A stretch of 64,000 bases of DNA from JAWLBY01 sp041687455 (GTDB lineage: Bacteria; Pseudomonadota; Gammaproteobacteria; Xanthomonadales; Xanthomonadaceae): positions 113,528-177,527 of the forward strand of contig JAWLBY010000008.1 of the NCBI GenBank assembly GCA_041687455.1, in the 5' to 3' direction. The notes beneath the pieces were generated by a model. That model was not told the DNA's origin, made no database searches, and worked only from the letters and a program-made list of their open reading frames with translations. Made by a program: the position numbers and the translations under genes. Shown one piece after another: positions 1 to 5,986 of this stretch (position 1 is the first letter of the stretch; each line of letters starts with the position of its first letter).

Positions 1-192
1 GAATTCGACCGGTATTTCGCCAACGCGTTCGCGAAGCTCGAACCGCTGCGGCAGGACGGCCTGGTCGAGCTCGACGAACGGACGATCCGCGCCACCGACC
101 GCGGCCGGATGCTGCTCAGGACCATCGCGATGTGCTTCGATGCCTATCTCGGCAAGAGCGCCACCCCGGCGCGTTTCTCCAAGGCGATCTGA
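1..192 (+). CDS. hemN: Oxygen-independent coproporphyrinogen III oxidase, C-terminal fragment
   Basis: The window opens in frame inside a gene whose last 63 codons survive. The tail reads like the C-terminus of HemN, with a winged-helix-like segment (DGLVELDERTIRATDRGRM) and the ending RTIAMCFDAYL...RFSKAI typical of long-form HemN. HemN is a radical-SAM enzyme that converts coproporphyrinogen III to protoporphyrinogen IX without oxygen, in the cytosol. The catalytic N-terminus lies outside the window. The stop codon is two bases before the ATG of the FNR-type regulator, so the two are probably cotranscribed. That is a common arrangement in facultative anaerobes and fits the FNR-box-rich neighbourhood. 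Confidence 0.85.
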   Translation, partial: EFDRYFANAFAKLEPLRQDGLVELDERTIRATDRGRMLLRTIAMCFDAYLGKSATPARFSKAI

Positions 193-193
193 C

Positions 194-955
194 ATGCCAC
201 CCCAGGTCACCGCGTTCGCCCAGCGCATCCGCCCGAACCCGATCGCCGATGACGGCGACGAGGTCAACTTCTGCACCACCTGCGCGTTCTCGAATGCCTG
301 CCGGTCCGAGGGCTACGACAAGTCGGCGCTGCTCGAACTGCATTGCCTGGTCGAACACGTCGGCCCGTACAAGCCGGGCGAACATCTGTTCCGCGAGGGC
401 GAGCCGTTCAACGCGATCGCCGCGGTCCGCGCCGGCACGGTCAAGACCTACGTGCTCGACCCGGCCGGCCACGAGCAGGTGCTCGGCTTCTTCCTGCCCG
501 GCGAGGTGATCGGGCTGAACGCGATCCACTCGGCGCGCTATCCGTGCAATGCGGTCGCGCTCGACACGGTTACGCTGTGCCGGTTCTCGTTCCCGATGAT
601 GGCAACGCTGGCCACCCGGATGCCGGGCCTGCAGGCGCAACTTTTCCGGCTGCTCAGCGAGGACATCAACAAGGCCTCGCTGCTGGCCGGCGACCACAGC
701 GCCGACGAGCGACTGGCGGCGTTCCTGATCGCGCTGTCGCGTCGCTACGCCTCGCGCGGCTTCTCCGCCCGACGCTTCTCGCTGACGATGGCCCGCACCG
801 ACATCGCCAACTACCTGCGACTCGCCGCCGAAACGGTCAGCCGCGTGCTGCGGCGGTTCCAGGACGAGAAGCTGCTCAAGGTCGAACGACGCGAGGTTGA
901 ATTGCTGGACATCGAGCGGCTGCAGGGATTGGCGAAGCCGGTCCTGCGGGACTGA
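194..955 (+). CDS. fnr: FNR-type [4Fe-4S] transcriptional regulator (Crp/Fnr family)
   Basis: 253 aa. Cysteines 27, 30 and 36 (C-x2-C-x5-C) plus a fourth in the cNMP-like barrel (VTLCRF) match the four cluster ligands of FNR, so this is an oxygen-labile sensor rather than a heme-type Dnr. The C-terminal helix-turn-helix carries ETVSRVLRRF, with the Glu and Ser-Arg used by FNR to read TTGAT half-sites. I chose the ATG at 194 because it follows the hemN stop directly and aligns with the FNR start; an upstream in-frame ATG at 140 lies inside hemN. The window contains many matching FNR boxes, so its likely targets include nnrS, deoC, the chemoreceptor gene and ubiUV. Confidence 0.92.
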   Translation: MPPQVTAFAQRIRPNPIADDGDEVNFCTTCAFSNACRSEGYDKSALLELHCLVEHVGPYKPGEHLFREGEPFNAIAAVRAGTVKTYVLDPAGHEQVLGFFLPGEVIGLNAIHSARYPCNAVALDTVTLCRFSFPMMATLATRMPGLQAQLFRLLSEDINKASLLAGDHSADERLAAFLIALSRRYASRGFSARRFSLTMARTDIANYLRLAAETVSRVLRRFQDEKLLKVERREVELLDIERLQGLAKPVLRD

Positions 956-1034
956 AGCCGCGCGCTTCACGGGCGCGGTGCGTCGACCCGTCAGCACGCC
1001 GCCCGTCGCGTCATCGAGCCCGATTCAACCCGCC

Positions 1035-1048
1035 CTGACCGGCGTCAA
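1035..1048 (+). promoter_or_regulatory. FNR/DNR box upstream of nnrS
   Basis: CTGAC-CGGC-GTCAA, one mismatch from the palindrome TTGAC-N4-GTCAA. Its centre (1041.5) is 41.5 nt before the A of the nnrS ATG, and a -10-like CACACT (1071-1076) lies between. A class II FNR promoter would then start at the initiation codon, giving a leaderless mRNA; no Shine-Dalgarno is visible. Confidence 0.75.
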
Positions 1049-1082
1049 TGGCCGTCCCGACCCGGCCGGGCACACTCCGGCC

Positions 1083-2309
1083 ATGAATACGCTCGCCGCT
1101 TCCCTGCCCCTGTCCCCGCGCCTGCTCGCTGCCGCGCCGCATCGGCTGCTGTTCTTCGTTGGCGCCGCCAACGTACTCGCGTCGATGGCATGGTGGACGC
1201 TGTGGCTGGCGTCGCCCCACCTGCCGTGGCTGCCGGCGCCGCAGCCGCCGATCCCGGCCGGCTGGGCGCATGCGATCGTGATGCCGCTCCAGGTGCTGGC
1301 GCCGTTCATTTTCGGCTTCCTGCTGACGGTATTTCCGCGCTGGATGAATCTGCCCGCGCTGTCGCGCTGGCATTACGTGCCGGTCGGGATCGGCCTGCTC
1401 GGCGGCCAGCTCGCCACGCTGGTCGGGCTGTGGGGCTTCCCGCATCTGGTCTACATGGGACTGCTGTTCACGCTGGTCGGCTGGAGCGCCGGGATCGTGT
1501 TCCTGTTCGGCGTGCTGTGGGCCGAGCAGGGCCGGACCTGGCATGCGGTCAGTTGCCTGGTCGCGCTCGGACTCGGCTGGATCGGGCTGGCCTGCTTCCT
1601 GGGCTGGATGCACACCCACGAGGCACGGCTGGCGTTCGCCGCGATCAAGCTCGGCACGCTCGGCTTCGCGCTGCCGATCTTCGTGACCGTTTGCCATCGG
1701 ATGCTGCCGTTCTTCGCCAGCGTCGCCGTACCGGGCTACCGGCCGTGGCGGCCGATGGCGTTGCTGGCGGGATTCTGGGGCCTGCTGCTGGTCCATATCG
1801 GCCTCGAGCTTGCGCATCACTACGAGTGGCTGTGGCCGGTCGATGCGGCGCTGGCCATGCTGACCGCGACCCTGCTGTGGCGCTGGTGGCCGCGGCAGGC
1901 GGCGCCCGGCATCCTGCGCGTGCTGTTCATCGCATTCGCATGGCTGCCGATCGCGTTCGCGCTGTACGCGGCGCAGAGCCTGTGGTTCGACCTCAGCGGT
2001 CAGTTCGCGCTCGGCCGCGCCCCGCTGCATGCGCTGGCGGTCGGCTTCTTCGGCAGCATGCTGGTGGCGATGGTGACCCGGGTCACCCAGGGCCATTCCG
2101 GCCGACCGCTCGAAATGCATCCGGTCGCCTGGTTCGCGTTCGCGACGATCCACGCCGTCGCGGTGCTGCGGGTGGTCGCCGAACTGGCGCCCGGGCAGCC
2201 GGCCTGGCAGGCGGTCGCAGCGCTCGGCTGGCTGCTCGCGTTCACGCCGTGGGTGTTGCGTTCGGCCTGGATCTACCTGACCCCGCGCAGCGACGGTCGG
2301 CCCGGCTGA
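1083..2309 (+). CDS. nnrS: NnrS family heme/copper membrane protein
   Basis: 408 aa, almost entirely hydrophobic, with about twelve predicted membrane helices. It resembles NnrS, a heme- and copper-containing inner-membrane protein of denitrifiers that eases nitrosative stress and is controlled by NO-sensing or oxygen-sensing Crp/Fnr regulators. Visible features are paired histidines and tryptophans near helix ends (for example HAIVMPLQVLAPFIFGF) and the conserved tract FALPIFVTVCHRMLPFF. The ATG at 1083 is preferred over the longer in-frame extension, which would overlap the fnr stop and the FNR box. It is monocistronic and convergent with the next gene across a hairpin. Confidence 0.9.
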   Translation: MNTLAASLPLSPRLLAAAPHRLLFFVGAANVLASMAWWTLWLASPHLPWLPAPQPPIPAGWAHAIVMPLQVLAPFIFGFLLTVFPRWMNLPALSRWHYVPVGIGLLGGQLATLVGLWGFPHLVYMGLLFTLVGWSAGIVFLFGVLWAEQGRTWHAVSCLVALGLGWIGLACFLGWMHTHEARLAFAAIKLGTLGFALPIFVTVCHRMLPFFASVAVPGYRPWRPMALLAGFWGLLLVHIGLELAHHYEWLWPVDAALAMLTATLLWRWWPRQAAPGILRVLFIAFAWLPIAFALYAAQSLWFDLSGQFALGRAPLHALAVGFFGSMLVAMVTRVTQGHSGRPLEMHPVAWFAFATIHAVAVLRVVAELAPGQPAWQAVAALGWLLAFTPWVLRSAWIYLTPRSDGRPG

Positions 2310-2370
2310 CAGGAAGAGAACCGCGGAGCATCCCGTCCGATTTCACCGGGCTGTCGACTGCTGCCGGCGA

Positions 2371-2393
2371 GCAGCAGCCGCAGCGGCTGCTGC
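2371..2393. terminator. Convergent hairpin between nnrS and the HMA-like gene
   Basis: A perfect 10-bp stem (GCAGCAGCCG / CGGCTGCTGC) with a 3-nt loop sits between the two convergent stops. There is no clear T-tract on either side, so it may be a weak bidirectional terminator or an RNA-stabilising hairpin. Confidence 0.4.
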
Positions 2394-2425
2394 TGGTGTG
2401 GCGCCCGCGGCTGCTGCGGCGTCGC

Positions 2426-2659
2426 TCAGCCGCAGCAGCCGCCGCAGCAACCGCCGCCGAGATCGGCGACCGGACCGACTGTCAGGCCGACCTCGCGGAA
2501 GGCGTCGATCGCCTGCTGCTGGCTCAACGAGCTTTCGATCCGGACCCGGCCGGCACCGGCATCGATCCAGACCGTGGCGTCGGCGTCTCGTGCCTTGATC
2601 GCGCGTTCGAGTGCGCCGTCACGCAGCGCATCGCCTGCCTGGGAGAGTTGGAACAGCAT
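2426..2659 (-). CDS. Small HMA-like protein with a Cys-rich C-terminal tail
   Basis: 77 aa. Residues ~28-63 (ATVWIDAGAGRVRIE...AIDAFREVGLTV) have the beta-alpha-beta-beta-alpha-beta pattern of heavy-metal-associated domains, but the usual CxxC metal loop is absent. Instead the protein ends in GGGCCGGCCG, two Cys-Cys pairs in glycine. A metal-handling or chaperone role is an inference from this layout; the family is not one I can name. A good ribosome site (AAGGAG) precedes the ATG, and an FNR-like box lies 75 nt upstream on the same strand. Low-oxygen induction alongside nnrS would suit a copper or heme carrier for respiratory enzymes. Confidence 0.7.
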   Translation of the reverse strand: MLFQLSQAGDALRDGALERAIKARDADATVWIDAGAGRVRIESSLSQQQAIDAFREVGLTVGPVADLGGGCCGGCCG

Positions 2660-2727
2660 CGTGGATCTCCTTGTCGTGGCCGGAACCGGCGGAGCCGGAA
2701 TCGTCGCGTGGCGGATGCGGTGCGGCC

Positions 2728-2741
2728 TTGACGCCGGTCAG
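2728..2741 (-). promoter_or_regulatory. FNR/DNR box upstream of the HMA-like gene
   Basis: On the top strand TTGAC-GCCG-GTCAG, one base off the palindrome. The centre is 75.5 nt before the HMA-like start, which places a -41.5 start site near 2693 and leaves a ~33-nt leader containing AAGGAG. An ACGATT at the expected -10 position supports it weakly. Confidence 0.6.
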
Positions 2742-2800
2742 TCGCACCGCTGAACGACGGCCGGCGCACGCATGAACGCGGTGCGCCGGCCCGGCAGCGG

Positions 2801-2814
2801 CTGACCTGCGTCAA
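2801..2814 (+). promoter_or_regulatory. FNR/DNR box upstream of the 73-aa gene
   Basis: CTGAC-CTGC-GTCAA, with centre 2807.5, exactly 42.5 nt before the ATG at 2850. An ACACTT hexamer (2839-2844) sits at the -10 position. Same geometry as at nnrS and deoC. Confidence 0.72.
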
Positions 2815-2849
2815 CGACGGCGAGCACGCCGCGGTCGAACACTTGCCGC

Positions 2850-3071
2850 ATGGACCAGCCCTCGCACGACGAGACCCGTATCGCCCGCCTGCAGCAGTAC
2901 CTCGGTGCGCTCGAGCAGGCCGCGCAGGCGATCGAGCAGGCGCGCAGCTTGCAGCCGCACCACGGGCTCGACCATGCCATCGACCGGCTGCGGGCATTGC
3001 TCTACGATGGCGCGGTCGAGCTGCAGGCGCTGCTCGACGCGCCTGGCGCCATGCCGTTCGAGCGGCGCTGA
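2850..3071 (+). CDS. Hypothetical small helical protein, FNR-box controlled
   Basis: 73 aa, predicted largely alpha-helical (ARLQQYLGALEQAAQAIEQA ... DHAIDRLRALLYDGAVELQ), with no membrane segment and no cysteine. I do not recognise the family. It is real rather than a shadow because an FNR-like box and a -10 hexamer sit at fixed distance from its ATG and because cdd follows in the same direction 110 nt downstream. No Shine-Dalgarno precedes the ATG, consistent with a leaderless transcript. It may lead an operon with cdd. Confidence 0.6.
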   Translation: MDQPSHDETRIARLQQYLGALEQAAQAIEQARSLQPHHGLDHAIDRLRALLYDGAVELQALLDAPGAMPFERR

Positions 3072-3181
3072 GCGCGTCGCGTACGCTCGGAGTTTGCGCG
3101 GTGCGCCGCGCCACGGACGCCCGGTGCCGGAGTCGCGGTGGCGGCCGGCCCTGCCACACCCTTCAATCTGGAGCGGCGGCA

Positions 3182-3598
3182 ATGGATACCGCGCTGGCAC
3201 CCCCACCATCGATGCTCGAGCGCGCGCTCGCCGTCGCACGGCACGCCTACGCGCCGTATTCGCACTGCCGGGTCGGCGCGGCGGTGCGGACCGCAAGCGG
3301 CATGCTGCACGCCGGCTGCAATGTCGAGAATGCGGTGTACGGGCTCGGCGTCTGCGCCGAACGCACCGCGGTGGCGACGGCCGTGCTGGCCGAAGCGCCG
3401 GACATTCCGGCCATCGACGAGGTCGTCGTCGTCGCGCTCGATCGCGACGGCCGACTGCGGCCGGCACCGCCGTGCGGTGCCTGCCGCCAGGTGCTGAGCG
3501 AGTTCGGCGCCGACGCCGTCGTCTGGTTCGTTGATCGCGACCGGCAATGGTGCCGCTGCACGCTGCGCGAACTGCTGCCGGCCGGCTTCGAGCTGTAA
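3182..3598 (+). CDS. cdd: Cytidine deaminase
   Basis: 138 aa, the size of short tetrameric cytidine deaminases. The zinc site is complete: CAERTA (zinc Cys and catalytic Glu) and PCGACRQVL (two zinc Cys). The substrate-binding start YAPYSHCRVGAAV and NVENAVYG are also present. It converts cytidine and deoxycytidine to uridine and deoxyuridine in the cytosol. With deoC, deoA and deoD 5.5 kb downstream it forms a nucleoside-salvage set. It may be cotranscribed with the 73-aa gene and thereby fall under FNR control. Confidence 0.93.
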   Translation: MDTALAPPPSMLERALAVARHAYAPYSHCRVGAAVRTASGMLHAGCNVENAVYGLGVCAERTAVATAVLAEAPDIPAIDEVVVVALDRDGRLRPAPPCGACRQVLSEFGADAVVWFVDRDRQWCRCTLRELLPAGFEL

Positions 3599-4081
3599 CC
3601 GCCGTCGGGTTCGGCCGCTGTCCGGGCAACTCAACGCGGCGGCGCGATACGCTGCGGTCGGCATCGCCGCCGGACTGCGGTGCGCGACGCTCGTTGCCGG
3701 TCATCCCGGCGAAAGTCTGCTCTCCGGGCAAGATCGCCGGTGCATGTGCAACCGTCTTCCGCCGTCGGTTCTGCGGCGTCTGAAGGCATCCGTCGACTCG
3801 ATTGTTCGACGCACTTGCTCATCATCCCGGCAAACGCCCGGCGAACGCCGGGATCCATGTGGCTTTGCGAGCCGCAGAATCAGGATGGACCCCGGCTTTC
3901 GCCGGGGTGACGGTGGCCGAGATCCGACTTTGGGCACTTCGCCGTTTGCCATCCTGCGCGCTACGGATCGCCGGCCCCGCCTTCGCGGGGGCAACGCATT
4001 GGCATGGCTGATCCGATCCGCAGGTCCTGTTGCGGCGGTCGCGCGCCCGCTGCGCGTTTGCCGGACGTCCGCAGCCGCAAC
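3599..4081. other. Intergenic region with REP-like elements
   Basis: 483 bp without a supportable gene. It contains the two-hairpin element at 3820-3912 and a CCCCGC-cttc-GCGGGG hairpin at 3975-3990. Open frames here read through the palindromes and have no recognisable product. Confidence 0.6.
3820..3912. repeat. Two-hairpin REP-like element, copy 1
   Basis: Left arm CATCCCGG...CGCCGGGATCCA, a middle stretch with AGAATCAGGATGG, and right hairpin CCCCGGCTTTCGCCGGGG followed by TGACGG. The same arrangement recurs at 36296-36381, so this is a dispersed element of the genome rather than a terminator. Confidence 0.7.
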
Positions 4082-5281
4082 TCAGTAGCGGTACTCGACG
4101 CTCAGCCACAGCTTGCGCTGGTCGCTGCCGAACCCGTCGCTGCGGTAATCGGCGAGCTTGGCCAGCGCATTCCAGCCGGTCGCGAACGGCCACGCCAGTT
4201 GCAGATCGATTTCGTTGCCGTAGTCGGTGCTGCCGCGTTCGGAGCGGAAATCGTGCCAGGCCGCCAGGTAACGCAGCTTGCCGATCGGCCCGTCGACCTT
4301 GACGTAACGGTCGTCGAGACCGCCGGCCGGCGTGACCAGGAAACGGTCGGCCCAGCCATTGAACGCATGGCCGGTGGCGAGCGGGGTCTGGAACGCACGT
4401 TGCGAGTTGGCCCCGAGCTGCTCGGTGCCGAGCCGGATCGCGTGGCCGTGCATTCGCATTCCGCCTTCGAGGTGCAGGTAGTCGACGCTGCCGGTCGACG
4501 GGGCGTCGCGCCAGCCCTGCTGGGTCGCGAACTCTGCGGCGTACAGCCACTCGCGGTCACCGTGCGTGCGGCTGCCGGCGAACCGCAGGCCCCAGGTTTC
4601 GGTCGAACTGGCCGGCAGGTCCTCGTTCTCGATCAGGTAGCCGTAGCCGCTGACGCTGCCGAGCGGAAACTTCCAGCCGATGTTGAGCAGGTGCGCGTCG
4701 AGATCGTGCTCGGCCTGCAACGGGTTCGGATGCGCGTTGCCGAAGATCCGCTGCACCTCGTCGAGCCAGGCATAACGCAGCGTGCCGGACGCGCCGAGCG
4801 ACTGCGTCAGGCTCAACGCATCGAAGGTCTGCTCGTTCTGGCGCCAGCCGACGTTGCCGATGAAGCGCTGGTTGTCGAACAGCAGCCGCTGCCGGCCGAG
4901 CGCCAGTTGGGTGCCGGCGCCGGAATTCCAGCCGACGTAGGCCTGGTTCCATTCGCTGCCTTCCGGATCGGCCACCAGCGGGAATTCGACGTTGCCGTTG
5001 GCGGTCGAGTTGTAGTCGTCGATCAGTGCCCGGACATCCTCGAGCTCGGCGACGACATGGAAGCCGTGCACGCTGCCGCTGCGCCAGCCGATCCGGCTGC
5101 GCAGTGTCAGCGCATCGGCATCGCGCGTGAACGCATTGTCATCGACGGTCTCGTGGCGCAATCGGACGTCGAGCAGCAGCTTGCCGTCGTCGATGAAACC
5201 GTCGGCATGCGCCGGCGCGGCGACGACGAGAACGCAGGCGATCGCGCGGCGCAACAGGCGGGCGTTGGTCAGGTCGGACAT
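4082..5281 (-). CDS. Outer-membrane beta-barrel porin (alginate-export-like)
   Basis: 399 aa. It has an N-terminal signal peptide (LLRRAIACVLVVAAPAHA, cleavage before DG) and then alternating beta-strand pattern to the final aromatic LSVEYRY typical of outer-membrane porins. The repeated motifs LALGRQRLLFDNQRF and WRQNEQTFDALSL resemble the alginate-export porin family, whose members often pass small anions or organic acids. The ATG at 5281 lies next to the signal peptide; longer extensions cross the FNR box. A TTGAT-GCCC-GTCAA box with a good -10 (CACTAT) precedes it, so it is probably an anaerobically induced uptake channel, perhaps for nitrate or nitrite (inference). Confidence 0.8.
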   Translation of the reverse strand: MSDLTNARLLRRAIACVLVVAAPAHADGFIDDGKLLLDVRLRHETVDDNAFTRDADALTLRSRIGWRSGSVHGFHVVAELEDVRALIDDYNSTANGNVEFPLVADPEGSEWNQAYVGWNSGAGTQLALGRQRLLFDNQRFIGNVGWRQNEQTFDALSLTQSLGASGTLRYAWLDEVQRIFGNAHPNPLQAEHDLDAHLLNIGWKFPLGSVSGYGYLIENEDLPASSTETWGLRFAGSRTHGDREWLYAAEFATQQGWRDAPSTGSVDYLHLEGGMRMHGHAIRLGTEQLGANSQRAFQTPLATGHAFNGWADRFLVTPAGGLDDRYVKVDGPIGKLRYLAAWHDFRSERGSTDYGNEIDLQLAWPFATGWNALAKLADYRSDGFGSDQRKLWLSVEYRY

Positions 5282-5350
5282 GGGTCTGCTCCATGGCAGT
5301 GCGGGAAAATGCGCTGGCAATAGTGTTCGGCGGCGACCGGCCCGCCGGCA

Positions 5351-5364
5351 TTGATGCCCGTCAA
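5351..5364 (-). promoter_or_regulatory. FNR box upstream of the porin gene
   Basis: TTGAT-GCCC-GTCAA, a near-perfect FNR palindrome. The centre is 76.5 nt from the porin ATG. The minus-strand CACTAT at 5325-5320 sits at the -10 expected for a start site near 5314-5316. Confidence 0.75.
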
Positions 5365-5444
5365 GCGCGTTTCCGCCGGGCAGCGGCGTCTGCGCCGTCA
5401 TCGGGTCGAGCGAGCGCGCGCATGCCGACCGCCGAACATCGACG

Positions 5445-5891
5445 TCATTCGCCGGCCGACCGCGCAGCGCGCACGGCAGCGACATCGTCCGCGCCGACGT
5501 CCCGCGGGTCGGCGCCGAACTGGCGGTAGACGTAGCCGAGGATGGCCGCGATGTCGGCATCGGACAGGTGCGCGAACGGCGGCATGCTGCCGTGGTAGGT
5601 CACGCCGTTGACGGTCATCGGGCCGGACCGGCCGCCCAGCACCAGTGCGATCGCATCGTCGGTGCCCGCGCCAGCCAGCCAGTCGGACTTCGCGAGCGGC
5701 GGGAAGGCACCGGACAGGCCGCCGCCGGCCGGCTGGTGACAGGCCGAGCAATGGGTCAGATACAGCGACTTGCCGGCCGCGGCCGGGTCACCCGCAGCGG
5801 GAGTCGCATCGCTGTTGCAACCGGCGAGCAACAGCAGTGCGGCGCTGCTGCCGAGCGGCAGCAGGCAGCGGAACAGGCGCGATACGGCCAT
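5445..5891 (-). CDS. Lipoprotein c-type cytochrome
   Basis: 148 aa. The N-terminus is a lipoprotein signal (LLLLAGC, acylated Cys), followed by a class I cytochrome c domain with one CSACH heme site and a distal Met in MPPF. It should be a membrane-tethered periplasmic electron carrier. Position between an FNR-controlled porin and a nitrate-sensing-type chemoreceptor suggests a donor for a low-oxygen reductase, but no such reductase is in view. A weak ribosome site (AGAGG) precedes the ATG. It lies 95 nt downstream of the chemoreceptor gene and may be cotranscribed with it. Confidence 0.85.
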   Translation of the reverse strand: MAVSRLFRCLLPLGSSAALLLLAGCNSDATPAAGDPAAAGKSLYLTHCSACHQPAGGGLSGAFPPLAKSDWLAGAGTDDAIALVLGGRSGPMTVNGVTYHGSMPPFAHLSDADIAAILGYVYRQFGADPRDVGADDVAAVRAARSAGE

Positions 5892-5986
5892 CGGGCGTGA
5901 CCTCTGCAGCGTTGTGCGGGGCGTCGATCATCGCGGCTCGCCGGCTGGTGATGCAATCGCCCGAGTGCTGCCGTCGGGAGACTTCT

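Noticed and set aside
194..955. Heme-type DNR or NO sensor rather than FNR
   Set aside because: All four cysteine ligands of the FNR cluster are present; Dnr proteins lack the N-terminal cysteines.
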